The notes below the pieces were generated by a model. The model ran no database searches. It was not told where the DNA came from and saw only the letters and a program-made list of their open reading frames with translations. From NCBI GenBank assembly GCA_040901445.1, contig JBBDYQ010000009.1, positions 120,648 through 184,647 of the forward strand: DNA of 64,000 nt, given 5' to 3'. The stretch comes from Thermoleophilaceae bacterium (GTDB lineage Bacteria; Actinomycetota; Thermoleophilia; Solirubrobacterales; Thermoleophilaceae). Shown one piece after another: positions 36,137-44,155 of the stretch (its first letter is position 1; every line of letters begins with the position of its first letter). The position numbers were made by a program, and so were the translations under genes.

Positions 36137-36739
36137 ATGGTCGTCCGCGGGCCCCGCCTCAGCCTCCGCTACGCCACCGCCGCCGACGCCCCGGCGCTGT
36201 TCGAGCTGGGCTCGGACCCCGAGGTCACGCGCTTCTTCTCGTGGGGCCCCTACCGCGAGTGCTCGGAGCCCATCGCCTACATCGAGTCGCTGGCAGGCCG
36301 GCGCGAGGCGGGCGAGCGGCTCGAGTTCCTCATCACCGGCGCGGGCGACGTTCCGATCGGCGTCACGGGTCTCAGTGACCACAGCGCGCGTGACCGCCGC
36401 GCCACCGTCGGCACCTGGCTGGGACGCGCCCATTGGGGCACCGGCGCCAACCGCGAGTCCAAGGCGCTCATCCTCTCGCTCGCCTTCTGCACGCTCGGGC
36501 TGGAGCGCGTCACCGCGCTCGCGAGCCCGGACAACCCGCGCTCGCTGGCCGCTCTGGAAAAGCTCGGGTTCGTGCAGGAGGGCGTGCTGAGGGGCTGGCA
36601 CCGCCACCACGGCGAGCCGCGCGACGTGGCCATCCTCGGCCTCCTGCGGGCCGGCTACGAGGCAGGGCCGATGGCCGGCGAGCGCGTCGTGATCGAGGGC
36701 GAGCCGCCCGAGCCGTGGCGCTACTCCCAGCGGAAGTAG
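36137..36739 (+). CDS. RimJ/RimL-type GNAT acetyltransferase (200 aa)
   Basis: GNAT domain of the ribosomal-protein/N-terminal acetyltransferase branch: RLSLRYATAADAPALFEL start, WLGRAHWGTGANRESKALIL (motif A) and LERVTALASPDNPRSLAALEKLGF (motif B), then the usual GVLRGW. ATG at 36137 follows GAGGAGACC. It ends inside the convergent permease gene, overlapping by 19 bases. The substrate is unknown. Confidence 0.9.
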   Translation: MVVRGPRLSLRYATAADAPALFELGSDPEVTRFFSWGPYRECSEPIAYIESLAGRREAGERLEFLITGAGDVPIGVTGLSDHSARDRRATVGTWLGRAHWGTGANRESKALILSLAFCTLGLERVTALASPDNPRSLAALEKLGFVQEGVLRGWHRHHGEPRDVAILGLLRAGYEAGPMAGERVVIEGEPPEPWRYSQRK

Positions 36740-37455
36740 CGCACCGCCAGGAACACGCCGGCCGCCGCCCAGGCGCCCACCACGGCGAGCGCCGTGAGGT
36801 GGTCGGTCACGCCCGCGCCGTCCACGATCGCCCCCGCCAGGCCGTCGATGACGTGCTTGAGCGGCAGCACCTCGGCGATGGTGAGCAGCACCGTGGGGAG
36901 GTCGTCGGCGGAGTAGAAGACGCCCGAGATGAAGATCAGCGGGAGGAACACCGCGTTCGTGTAGGCCGGGGCGGAGTCGAAGTTCGGGATGGCGTGCGAG
37001 AGCGCGATCCCCAGCGCGCCGAAGCAGACGACGCCCAGCGCGCCGAAGACCGCGAGCGACGCCCAGTCGCGCGGCCAGGCCGCGTCGTAGAGGAAGTGCC
37101 CGATGAGGATCACGAGCAGGATCTGCAGCACGGCGTTGACGACCGAGTTGAGCAGCAGCCCGCCGAAGTAGGCACCCGGTGGCAGGGGCGTGCCCCGCAC
37201 CCGCTTGAGCACGCCGCCCTCGCGCAGGAAGGTGATGTTGAAGGCCAGCGCGGTGAACGTCGTGGCCATGATGGCCATGCCGGCGATCCCGGGGACGAGC
37301 ACCTCGAGCTGCTCGTTGCCGCTGCCGTACGCGGACGCGATCAGCACCAGGAACAGCAGCGGCAGCAGGAAGTTGAAGAACGCCGCGCTCGGGTTGCGCC
37401 AGAACAGCCGCCGCTCGAAGCGGAACTGCCGCCAGAGGAGGGCCGCGGTGCTCAC
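36721..37455 (-). CDS. ABC-2 type exporter permease (244 aa)
   Basis: DrrB-like membrane subunit with six predicted helices, starting FFNFLLPLLFLVLIASAYG. The ABC-2 signature GTPLPPGAYFGGLLLNSVVN is present. GTG at 37455 overlaps the ATPase stop (GTGA), so the two are coupled. Together they form a drug/lipid-type exporter; the cargo is unknown. Confidence 0.92.
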   Translation of the reverse strand: MSTAALLWRQFRFERRLFWRNPSAAFFNFLLPLLFLVLIASAYGSGNEQLEVLVPGIAGMAIMATTFTALAFNITFLREGGVLKRVRGTPLPPGAYFGGLLLNSVVNAVLQILLVILIGHFLYDAAWPRDWASLAVFGALGVVCFGALGIALSHAIPNFDSAPAYTNAVFLPLIFISGVFYSADDLPTVLLTIAEVLPLKHVIDGLAGAIVDGAGVTDHLTALAVVGAWAAAGVFLAVRYFRWE

Positions 37456-38294
37456 TCGGTCAGCTCCAGGTAGACGTCCTCGAGCGTCGGCCGCGTGACC
37501 GTGAGCCCCTCCAGCCGCTCCCCGCGAGCGACGGCGTCGGACGTGAGCCGGTGGAGGAGGTCGGTCGGGTCGTCGGTCTCGTGCTCCACGCGGCGGCCGT
37601 CCACGTCGTAGGCCACGGTGTAGCGCGAGCCGCCCCCGTGCAGGTCGCCCGGCGGACCCTCGGCCACGATCCGGCCGTCCTTGACGATCGCCACCCTGTC
37701 CGAGAGGGCGTTGGCCTCCTCGAGGTAGTGAGTGGTGAGCAGGACCGTCTTGCCGAGGTCTCGCAGCGCGCGCACCGCGCCCCACGCGGTGCGCCGCGCC
37801 GCGGGGTCGAAGCCGGTGGTGGGCTCGTCCAGGAACACCAGCTCGGGGTCGCCCACCAGCGCCAGCGCCAGGTCGAGCCTGCGCCGCTGGCCGCCGGACA
37901 GCTCCCGCACGCGCGCGTCGCGCTTCTCGGAGAGCCCGACGAGCTCGATGGTCTCACCCGGGTCGCGAGGCTTCGGGTACGCCGCGGCGAAGTGCTCCAC
38001 CGCCTCCCTCACGGTCACGCGCTCGTAGAAGCCACCGCTCTGCAGCACGATCCCCACGCGCTGCTGCAGCTCGGGGTTGCGCCTGCCCGGATCGTGGCCG
38101 AGCACGGCCACGTTTCCGGAGCTGCGCTTGCGAAAGCCCTCGAGGATCTCCACGGTCGTGGTCTTCCCCGCGCCGTTGGGGCCGAGCAGGCCGAACACCT
38201 CGCCCCGCTGCACCGAGAACGAGATCCCGCGCACGGCCTCCAGCTCGCCGTAGCTCTTGTGGAGGTCGTGGACGTCGATGGCCAGATCGGTCAC
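37452..38294 (-). CDS. ABC exporter ATP-binding protein, DrrA/CcmA type (280 aa)
   Basis: ATPase of the exporter. Walker A GPNGAGKTTT, Q-loop VLQSGGFYERVTV, signature ELSGGQRRRLDLAL, Walker B LVFLDEPTTGFD, His switch LLTTHY. A C-terminal extension of about 60 residues (DVDGRRVEHETDD) is typical of the DrrA subfamily. GTG start at 38294. It is divergent from the HD-domain gene, only 26 bases away. Confidence 0.95.
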   Translation of the reverse strand: MTDLAIDVHDLHKSYGELEAVRGISFSVQRGEVFGLLGPNGAGKTTTVEILEGFRKRSSGNVAVLGHDPGRRNPELQQRVGIVLQSGGFYERVTVREAVEHFAAAYPKPRDPGETIELVGLSEKRDARVRELSGGQRRRLDLALALVGDPELVFLDEPTTGFDPAARRTAWGAVRALRDLGKTVLLTTHYLEEANALSDRVAIVKDGRIVAEGPPGDLHGGGSRYTVAYDVDGRRVEHETDDPTDLLHRLTSDAVARGERLEGLTVTRPTLEDVYLELTE

Positions 38295-38320
38295 GCCGGA
38301 GAGTGTGCCAAGCTGCGGCC

Positions 38321-39124
38321 GTGAGCCCCTCGCCCCGGGAGACGGCCGAGGCCGCGCAGATCCACGCGCCCACCCGGGGCAACCGCCGGCTCGAGCGCCT
38401 GATCGACGCCGTGAATGCCGATAAGCAGGTCAAGGCGTGGTGGCATCTGCAGAACGTGCAGGCCGCGCGGTTGGGCATGTCCGACCATGGCTGGGTGCAC
38501 GTGCAGATCGTGCTCAACATCGCGTTGCGCCTGATGCGCCTGCTCACCAAGCGCGGCATCGAGCCGGCCATGGTCAGCGACCACGAGATGACCGTGGCCG
38601 ACGCCGAGGTGGTGATCGCGGCCGGCTGCCTGTTCCACGACACCGGGATGTCGATCCACCGCACCGACCACGAGGCCTACAGCCTCTTCCTCGCCGCCGA
38701 CAAGCTCGGCGGCCTGCTCGAGGGCATCTACGAGGAGCCCGAGCGCTCCGTGGTCTGCGCCGAGGCCCTGCACGCGATCATCGGCCATCGCCGGCGCGGC
38801 AACCCCATCACGGTCGAGGCGGGTGTGGTGCGCGTGGCGGACGCCCTCGACATGGCCGAGGGTCGCTCGCGCGTCCCCTTCGAGCAGGGCCGGCCCAACA
38901 TCCACTCGCTCTCCGCGGTCGCCATCGACGAGGTGAAGATCGACGCGGGGGAGGAGAAGGCCGTGCGCATCGAGATCGACATGAACAACTCGTCGGGCCT
39001 GTTCCAGGTCGACGAGCTGCTGGCCACCAAGCTGCGCGGGTCGGGGCTCGAGGACCATGTCGAGGTGGTCGCGAGCATCGCCGCCGAGCACGAGAAGCGC
39101 CTCGTGCCGGTGTTCAGGATCTAG
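38321..39124 (+). CDS. HD-domain phosphohydrolase (267 aa)
   Basis: Metal-dependent phosphohydrolase fold. Ligands in order: HGWVHVQIVLN (His), the FHDTGMS His-Asp pair, HEAYSLFLA, and DALDMAEG. The family hydrolyses nucleotides or cyclic nucleotides; which here is unclear. GTG at 38321 starts VSPSPRET; GTG at 38303 is a longer option. No ribosome site is clear. Probably transcribed alone, divergent from the exporter. Confidence 0.88.
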   Translation: MSPSPRETAEAAQIHAPTRGNRRLERLIDAVNADKQVKAWWHLQNVQAARLGMSDHGWVHVQIVLNIALRLMRLLTKRGIEPAMVSDHEMTVADAEVVIAAGCLFHDTGMSIHRTDHEAYSLFLAADKLGGLLEGIYEEPERSVVCAEALHAIIGHRRRGNPITVEAGVVRVADALDMAEGRSRVPFEQGRPNIHSLSAVAIDEVKIDAGEEKAVRIEIDMNNSSGLFQVDELLATKLRGSGLEDHVEVVASIAAEHEKRLVPVFRI

Positions 39125-39131
39125 TGCAGCC

Positions 39132-39572
39132 TCAGGTGGGCAGCGACGAGCCGGCGAAGAAGAAGAACCAGATCTCGAAGGCGAGCACGCCCCCGACCAC
39201 CGAGCCCACCATGATCTTCTCGAGGCTGGTGAGCCCGTGCTCCTTGGCGATCTCCTGGGGGCGCTCCCCACGCATGCTGCGCAGCCACGGGGCCGCCTGG
39301 CGCGCCCCCTGCGGGCGGCCGGTGAGCCGGTCGTAGTACGCCCCTGTCGCCGAGAGGGCGATGGCCAGCACAGCCACGACCACGGCGAGCACGACGACCA
39401 CCGTGAACACCGCGAGCATGCTCAGCTGCCCCTGGGCCTCCTGAACCTTGGAGCCCACCCAGACTGCGAACACGGGGGCCCCCGTCCAGATGTTCACCCC
39501 CAGCACCGTCATGAGCGCGGCGAGCGCGAAGCGCCGCGGCCGGAAGCCCCCGGGCGCCGGCCCCGCCGCCAT
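39132..39572 (-). CDS. Three-helix membrane protein coupled to enoyl-CoA hydratase (146 aa)
   Basis: Not recognised. Hydrophobic segments at about 17-37 (LAALMTVLGVNIWTGAPVFAV), 48-73 and 120-142 (VGSVVGGVLAFEIWFFFFAG), with a charged cytoplasmic loop between. The ATG at 39572 shares one base with the stop of the hydratase, so it is translated by coupling. Perhaps a membrane partner, but there is no family evidence. Confidence 0.7.
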   Translation of the reverse strand: MAAGPAPGGFRPRRFALAALMTVLGVNIWTGAPVFAVWVGSKVQEAQGQLSMLAVFTVVVVLAVVVAVLAIALSATGAYYDRLTGRPQGARQAAPWLRSMRGERPQEIAKEHGLTSLEKIMVGSVVGGVLAFEIWFFFFAGSSLPT

Positions 39573-40333
39573 CACGCCCCCGCCCCGGCGCCGCCGCGGC
39601 CCTCTCCCTCGGCGAAGCGCTGCGCGCCCTTCCACGTCACCTCCAGCAGCGGCATGCCGTTGCGCGCCTCCAGAGCGAGGCCCTCCTCGAAGGTCAGGCC
39701 GATCCCCTCGAGGGCGGCGCGGCGGTCGGCCAGCATGGTCTCCTGCGGGAAGCGCGCCAGGGCCTCGGCGATCTCGAGCGCCCGCGTCAGGTGCTCGCCG
39801 GCGCCGACCACCTGCGTGAGCAGGCCCATGGCCAGGGCCTCCTCGGCGGGAACGAGCCGGCCGGTGAGGATCAGGTCCAGCGCCCGCCCGAGCCCGACGA
39901 TGCGCGGCAGCCGCTGCGTGCCGCCGTCGATCAGCGGCACGCCGAAGCGGCGTTCGGTGAACCCCAGAGTGGAGCCCTCGGCGGCGATGCGCAGGTCGCA
40001 CCACAGCGCCAGCTCCATCCCGCCGGCCAGGCACCAGCCGCCGATGGCCGCGATCGTGGGCTTGGACGGCACACGCCGCGTGAAGCCCAGCGGGCCCTCG
40101 GGGGTGTCGAGGCGCGGCCCGAGCGACTCGATCGCCTTGAGGTCGGCGCCGGCGCAGAAGGCCACTCCGCCGGCGCCGGTGAGGATCAGCACGCGCGCGT
40201 CGTCGTCGGCCTCGAAGCGCTCGTAGCCGTCCTTCAGCAGGTCGGCGGTGGGGCCGTCCACCGCGTTGCGGCGCTCCTGGCGGTCGATCGTGAGGACGGC
40301 GGCCGCTCCCTGCCGCTCGTAGGTCACGCCCAT
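39572..40333 (-). CDS. Enoyl-CoA hydratase/isomerase (crotonase family, 253 aa)
   Basis: Acyl-CoA hydration or isomerisation in fatty-acid breakdown. Crotonase features: VLTIDRQERRNAVDG, oxyanion loop FCAGADLKAIE, and AIGGWCLAGGMELALWCDLRIA. In the active site Glu positions the sequence has ERRFGVPLIDGG, so the second Glu is replaced by Asp. ATG at 40333 is eight bases after GGGAGGA. The membrane gene is downstream in the same operon. Confidence 0.92.
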   Translation of the reverse strand: MGVTYERQGAAAVLTIDRQERRNAVDGPTADLLKDGYERFEADDDARVLILTGAGGVAFCAGADLKAIESLGPRLDTPEGPLGFTRRVPSKPTIAAIGGWCLAGGMELALWCDLRIAAEGSTLGFTERRFGVPLIDGGTQRLPRIVGLGRALDLILTGRLVPAEEALAMGLLTQVVGAGEHLTRALEIAEALARFPQETMLADRRAALEGIGLTFEEGLALEARNGMPLLEVTWKGAQRFAEGEGRGGAGAGA

Positions 40334-40361
40334 CGCGGCGAATCCTCCCAGAAAGACGCGA

Positions 40362-40387
40362 GGCTCCGGGCGGGGAGCACCGGAGCC
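40362..40387 (-). terminator. Hairpin between the 40470 gene and the hydratase gene
   Basis: GGCTCCGG and CCGGAGCC pair perfectly around ten bases. It lies in the 136-base gap and would end the small upstream minus-strand gene. Confidence 0.5.
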
Positions 40388-40469
40388 GCGCGAGAACGAG
40401 GAGGGAATCGCTCGTCGCCCGGAACTCTCACAGCGGGCGCCCGGCGGGATGTGAAAAGGCTGAGAAGCC

Positions 40470-40709
40470 CTACCAGCCGGTGCGCTGGCGCAAGGCGTGC
40501 GCCTTCTGCTCATCCTTGCGCTTCTCGAGCCGGCCCTGGACCAGCGAGCCCACGACCACGACGGCCACGAAGAAGAGCAGCACGCCGAGGGAGAAGAAGG
40601 TGACGACCCGGTCGTCGGTCTCGCCGAGGAAGCCCTCGCCGTTGTCGCCCGCCGAGGCGGGAGCGGCGAGCACGAGCGTGAAGATGAGCGAGAGCGCGAC
40701 GGTGCGCAT
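40470..40709 (-). CDS. Small membrane protein with signal peptide (79 aa)
   Basis: N-terminal signal peptide (RTVALSLIFTLVLAAPASAG, likely cleavage after ASA), a short polar segment GDNGEGFLGETDD, then one helix VTFFSLGVLLFFVAVVVVGS and a basic cytoplasmic tail. Family not recognised. It is divergent from the pyrophosphatase gene by 29 bases. Confidence 0.7.
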   Translation of the reverse strand: MRTVALSLIFTLVLAAPASAGDNGEGFLGETDDRVVTFFSLGVLLFFVAVVVVGSLVQGRLEKRKDEQKAHALRQRTGW

Positions 40710-40723
40710 GGCCGCCGGGACGT

Positions 40724-40729
40724 TAGCAT
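40724..40729 (+). promoter_or_regulatory. TAGCAT -10 box for the pyrophosphatase gene
   Basis: TAGCAT ends nine bases before the GTG at 40739. Confidence 0.45.
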
Positions 40730-40738
40730 CGCTCTCCC

Positions 40739-41233
40739 GTGGCCGACGCTCCGCTCCACTGCATCGTCGAGATCCCCAAGGGGAGCCGCAACAAGTACGA
40801 GTACGACCACGAGACGCACTCGATCAAGCTCGACCGCTTCCTGTTCTCCTCCGTCGTCTATCCCACCGACTACGGCTTCTTCCCGGACACCCTGAGCCTC
40901 GACGGCGACCCGCTCGACGCCATGGTCTGCGTGTCCGAGCCGACGTTCCCCGGCTGCCTGATCGAGGTGAAGGCGATCGCGCTGTTCCGGATGGAGGACG
41001 AGAAGGGGGTCGACGACAAGGTGCTCTGCGTGCCCTGCCAGGACCCGACCTGGAACAGGCTGGAGCGGCTCGACGACCTCGGGGACCAGCTCCGCGACGA
41101 GATCGCCCACTTCTTCTCCATCTACAAGGACCTGGAGCAGAAGAAGGTCAAGGTGGACGGCTGGTACCCCAAGGAGGACGCGCTCGCGGAGATCGACGCG
41201 TCGCGCGCCCGCTTCTCCCAGAACGACCACTAG
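40739..41233 (+). CDS. ppa: Inorganic pyrophosphatase, family I (164 aa)
   Basis: Hydrolyses pyrophosphate from biosynthetic reactions in the cytoplasm. Family I motifs: EIPKGSRNKYEYD, VYPTDYGFFPDT, and the signature DGDPLDAMV with three metal-binding Asp residues; Lys residues YKDLEQKKVKV near the C-terminus are conserved. Length is normal. GTG at 40739. The next gene, uppP, follows by 12 bases and is probably co-transcribed; its product releases phosphate from undecaprenyl pyrophosphate. Confidence 0.97.
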   Translation: MADAPLHCIVEIPKGSRNKYEYDHETHSIKLDRFLFSSVVYPTDYGFFPDTLSLDGDPLDAMVCVSEPTFPGCLIEVKAIALFRMEDEKGVDDKVLCVPCQDPTWNRLERLDDLGDQLRDEIAHFFSIYKDLEQKKVKVDGWYPKEDALAEIDASRARFSQNDH

Positions 41234-41245
41234 GGTTCCGCGGCC

Positions 41246-42061
41246 ATGTCAGCGATCGAGGCCATCGTCCTCGGGCTCGTGCAGGGACTCACCGAGTTCC
41301 TGCCGATCTCGAGCACCGGCCACCTGCGCATCGTCCCCGCCTTCCTCGGCTGGGAGGACCCGGGGGCCGCGTTCACCGCCGTCACCCAGCTCGGGACGAT
41401 GGCGGCGGTCCTGCTGTACTTCCGGCAGGATCTCTGGAACATCACCCGGACGTGGACTCGCAGCCTGCGCGAGCCGGCGCTGCGGGGCGAGCACGACGCC
41501 CGGATGGGCTGGTACATCCTGCTCGGCACCATCCCGATCGGGATCTTCGGGCTCGCGTTCAAGGACCAGATCGAGGACGGCGCGCGTGACCTGTACGTGA
41601 TCGGCACTGCGCTGATCGTGCTCGGGCTGATCCTGCTGCTGGCGGAGAAGGTGGGAAAGCGCGACCGCGACGTCGAGTCGCTCTCGCTGCGTGACGCGAT
41701 GGGCATCGGCTTTGCGCAGGCGCTCGCGCTGATCCCGGGCGTGTCGCGCTCCGGCGCCACCATCACGGCGGGCCTCTTCATCGGCCTCGACCGCGCCGCC
41801 GCGGCGCGCTTCTCGTTCCTGCTGTCGATCCCCGCGGTCGTGCTCAGCGGGCTGTTCGAGCTGCCCACGGCGCTCGAGGGGGGCTCCACGGGCGCGCTGG
41901 GGCTCGTCGTCGCCACGTTCCTCGCGTTCGTGTCCGGCTATGCCTCGATCGCGTTCCTGCTGCGCTTCCTCGTCTCGCACTCGACCGGCGTGTTCGTGGC
42001 CTACCGGGTGGCCCTCGGCGCGCTGGTGCTCGCACTCGCGGGCGCGGGCGCGATCGCCTGA
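41246..42061 (+). CDS. uppP: Undecaprenyl-diphosphate phosphatase (271 aa)
   Basis: Membrane enzyme recycling the lipid carrier for cell-wall synthesis. BacA/UppP motifs [17 protein letters not shown] near the N-terminus and [14 protein letters not shown] in the second half supply the catalytic Glu, Ser and Arg. About eight hydrophobic helices. Length matches the family. ATG at 41246. The wall-carrier role fits the peptidoglycan enzyme downstream at 44152 only loosely. Confidence 0.96.
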   Translation: MSAIEAIVLGLVQGLTEFLPISSTGHLRIVPAFLGWEDPGAAFTAVTQLGTMAAVLLYFRQDLWNITRTWTRSLREPALRGEHDARMGWYILLGTIPIGIFGLAFKDQIEDGARDLYVIGTALIVLGLILLLAEKVGKRDRDVESLSLRDAMGIGFAQALALIPGVSRSGATITAGLFIGLDRAAAARFSFLLSIPAVVLSGLFELPTALEGGSTGALGLVVATFLAFVSGYASIAFLLRFLVSHSTGVFVAYRVALGALVLALAGAGAIA

Positions 42062-42078
42062 CGGTTTCGCGCGCGGGC

Positions 42079-42084
42079 TACGCT
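42079..42084 (+). promoter_or_regulatory. TACGCT -10 box for the 42091 gene
   Basis: TACGCT ends six bases before the GTG at 42091. Confidence 0.45.
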
Positions 42085-42090
42085 TCCGCC

Positions 42091-42444
42091 GTGGTCTTCG
42101 CGCGCAACTTCGCGGTCGTCGCCCTCGTGGCGCTGGTGCTCGTGCTCATCCCGGGCGGCGGGACCGGTCTCGACGTGGCGCTCACGTTCCTCTCGCTCGC
42201 GTTCTTCACCGCCATCGCCCTGGTCGGCGTGCGGATGTACCGCCAGTTCGGCTTCCAGCTCGACGCCCTCACCGAGCGCCAGCGGCTGGTGCTCTATGGA
42301 TCGGTGGGTCTCGCCTTCCTCACCTTCACCGCCACGGAGCGGCTGTTCGACGTGGGCGGGGCCGGCGTGCTGGCCTGGCTCGCGCTGCTCGGCGCGTGCT
42401 CGTTCGGCGTCTTCTGGGTCTTCACCCAGGCGCGCCAGTACTGA
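42091..42444 (+). CDS. Four-helix membrane protein of unknown function (117 aa)
   Basis: Not recognised. Hydrophobic helices at about 5-22 (FAVVALVALVLVLIPGG), 27-47, 67-85 (VLYGSVGLAFLTFTATE) and 90-110, with a short charged loop RMYRQFGFQLDALTERQR. GTG at 42091 follows TACGCT by six bases. The repeat hairpin begins at its stop codon. Confidence 0.7.
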   Translation: MVFARNFAVVALVALVLVLIPGGGTGLDVALTFLSLAFFTAIALVGVRMYRQFGFQLDALTERQRLVLYGSVGLAFLTFTATERLFDVGGAGVLAWLALLGACSFGVFWVFTQARQY

Positions 42445-42618
42445 GCGGCCCCAGAGGCTTCGCCCTGCGGCGTCCTCGGTCGCTCGCGTGCGTTCGCACG
42501 CGTCGCTCCCTGCGTCCTTGCATGGCTCGCCTCTCGCCCTGCGGCGTCCTCGGTCGCTCGCGTGCGTTCGCACGCGTCGCTCCCTGCGTCCTTGCATGGC
42601 TCGCCTCTCGCGCCGCTC
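42443..42618. repeat. Tandem 74-bp repeat inside an inverted repeat
   Basis: Two adjacent identical 74-base units (42461-42534 and 42535-42608) are enclosed by 16-base arms (42443-42458 and 42603-42618) that match at 14 positions. Each unit contains the small hairpin CGTGCG-TT-CGCACG. Related single copies lie at 12384-12440 (reverse) and 46064-46138. The remaining gap to 42723 holds only the putative promoter below. No coding capacity is evident. Confidence 0.8.
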
Positions 42619-42641
42619 CGCTCTGTGCGTGCGGTCTTCCG

Positions 42642-42681
42642 TGTGACGTACTTGTGACGCCTGCGACAGAACTCGTAACGC
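42642..42681 (+). promoter_or_regulatory. Putative tad-like operon promoter with direct repeats
   Basis: TGTGACG occurs at 42642-42648 and 42653-42659, an 11-base spacing. The second copy overlaps TTGTGA (-35 candidate, 42652-42657), followed after 18 bases by TAACGC (42676-42681). The first operon ATG is at 42724. The repeats could bind a regulator covering the -35. Confidence 0.4.
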
Positions 42682-42723
42682 GCGCGTCCCCACCCGGCGC
42701 GTGGCTCCCGCGAGGCTCGCGGC

Positions 42724-43077
42724 ATGTTCTCCATTCGCCGCGATGGCGGGCAGGCGTCGGTCGAGATGGTGGGCGTGCTGCCGGCCGTCATCCTCGCCGC
42801 CGCGGTGGCCTGGCAGCTCGCGCTCGCCGGGCACGCGGCTTGGGCGTGCGCGAATGCCGCCCGCGTGGCCGCCCGCGCGCAGCTCGTCGGTGAGGACGCG
42901 CGGGCGGCTGCGCGCAGCGCGCTGCCACGGCACCTCGAGCACGGGCTGCGTGTCCAGACCCCGGGCGGGGGCGACGCCGGCGCGGTGCGCGTCACCGTGC
43001 GCGTGCCGCTGCTGCTTCCGGGCGTGCGCAGCCCGGTGTCGGTGGGCGCGGCGGCGTCGCTGGGGGAGGGGTCGTGA
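42724..43077 (+). CDS. TadE-like pseudopilin (117 aa)
   Basis: Minor pilin-like protein of the tight-adherence type. The N-terminus shows the family pattern GGQASVEMVGVLPAVILAAA, a processing-site-like Glu followed by a hydrophobic helix, and the rest is a small extracytoplasmic domain (RVTVRVPLLLPGV). It is the first of four genes joined by stop-start overlaps. In known Tad systems TadE and TadF help assemble or process Flp pili. Confidence 0.82.
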   Translation: MFSIRRDGGQASVEMVGVLPAVILAAAVAWQLALAGHAAWACANAARVAARAQLVGEDARAAARSALPRHLEHGLRVQTPGGGDAGAVRVTVRVPLLLPGVRSPVSVGAAASLGEGS

Positions 43078-43421
43078 TGCGGGCGCCGCACGCCGGTCGC
43101 GAGCGCGGCCAGGCCGCCTTGGAACTGCTCGGCGGCCTGCCGCTGATGATCGCGTTCGGCCTCGTCGCATTCCAGCTGCTCGCCGTCGGCTACGCGTCGG
43201 TGCTCGCCGGGACGGCCGCCGAGGCGGGCGCCCTGGCGCTGGCCGGTGGGGCGGACGCCGGGGTGGCGGCACGCGACGCGGTGCCCGGCTGGTCCCGCGC
43301 CCGGATGGCGGTTGGCGTGAGCCGTGGCGAGGTCCGCATCAGCATTCGCCCGCTGTCGCCCATCCGGGCCCTGTCGCGGCGCTTCGAGGTGCGCGCCGAG
43401 GCCGCGGTGGAGGCGCCGTGA
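43074..43421 (+). CDS. Second TadE/TadF-like pseudopilin (115 aa)
   Basis: Same architecture as the previous gene: RGQAALELLGGLPLMIAFGL near residue 12, one helix, then a small Ala/Arg-rich domain with RISIRPLSPI. GTG at 43074 overlaps the previous stop; ATG at 43077 is one codon later. Its stop overlaps the next GTG. Probably the partner pseudopilin. Confidence 0.8.
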   Translation: MMRAPHAGRERGQAALELLGGLPLMIAFGLVAFQLLAVGYASVLAGTAAEAGALALAGGADAGVAARDAVPGWSRARMAVGVSRGEVRISIRPLSPIRALSRRFEVRAEAAVEAP

Positions 43422-44155
43422 GCGCCGCCCGGTCCGCTCTGTCCCGCGCGCAGTCCTGGCTCATCGAGCCGCCGGGCCCACTCGAGGCGCTCGCGCCCGC
43501 GGCCACGGCGCCGCGGCCGCTCGTGGCGGTCTGCGGCATCGCGGGCGGCTGCGGCGCCACGGCGATCGCCCGCGCGCTGGCCGCCGAGCTCGCGGCGCGT
43601 GACCCGCTGCGCTCCGCGGTGGTGGCCGGCCCCGACGGCCGCGGCGCCCTCCCGCTCGCAACGCCCGCGGCCGCACGCCTCGCGCGGCTGGTGGCGGACC
43701 GGGTGGGGGTCGAAGCGCGGCCCAGCGGCCGCCTGTGCCTCGCGACCGGAGGGGATCCGCTGGCGCTCGGGCGCGCGTTGCGCGGCGAAGCCAGCCTGGT
43801 GCTCGACGTCGCGGCGCGCCACCGAGCCTCCGCGGCAGCGTCGCTGGCCGACCACGTGGTCGTGGTCGCCGTGCCGGGCACGGAACCGGCGCTCGCCGAG
43901 ATCGTGGCCGCGTCGCTGGCGCGGACAGGTCCGCGCCCGCTGATCGTGTTGAACCGGGCCGCCGCGGCGGCCGATCCTTCAACCCCGGCCGCCGAGCGGC
44001 TCCGGGCGAAGCCTGTCCCGGCGTGGGCCGGCCGCGCCGACGTCGTGGTGCCGAGCTCGGCGGCGGCAGCGCGGCTCGCGCTCGGCTGCCGCGGCGCTGG
44101 CGGGGCCTTCGGGTCGGCGGTCGCCGCGCTCGCGGATCGCTGCGCACAGCCGTGA
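43418..44155 (+). CDS. CpaE/ParA-like protein with degenerate P-loop (245 aa)
   Basis: Resembles the MinD/ParA fold of CpaE pilus-localisation ATPases: VAVCGIAGGCGATAIARALA at about residues 37-56 stands where the P-loop GGVGKTT should be, but the Lys is missing (GGCGATA). Later strands ASLVLDVAAR and DHVVVVAVPGTEP match switch II and the following strand. Without the Lys it probably cannot hydrolyse ATP. GTG at 43418 overlaps the previous stop, and its own stop overlaps the next start. Confidence 0.72.
   Translation: MSAARSALSRAQSWLIEPPGPLEALAPAATAPRPLVAVCGIAGGCGATAIARALAAELAARDPLRSAVVAGPDGRGALPLATPAAARLARLVADRVGVEARPSGRLCLATGGDPLALGRALRGEASLVLDVAARHRASAAASLADHVVVVAVPGTEPALAEIVAASLARTGPRPLIVLNRAAAAADPSTPAAERLRAKPVPAWAGRADVVVPSSAAAARLALGCRGAGGAFGSAVAALADRCAQP

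Noticed and set aside
42461..42608. CRISPR array
   Set aside because: Only two identical adjacent units with no spacers between them.
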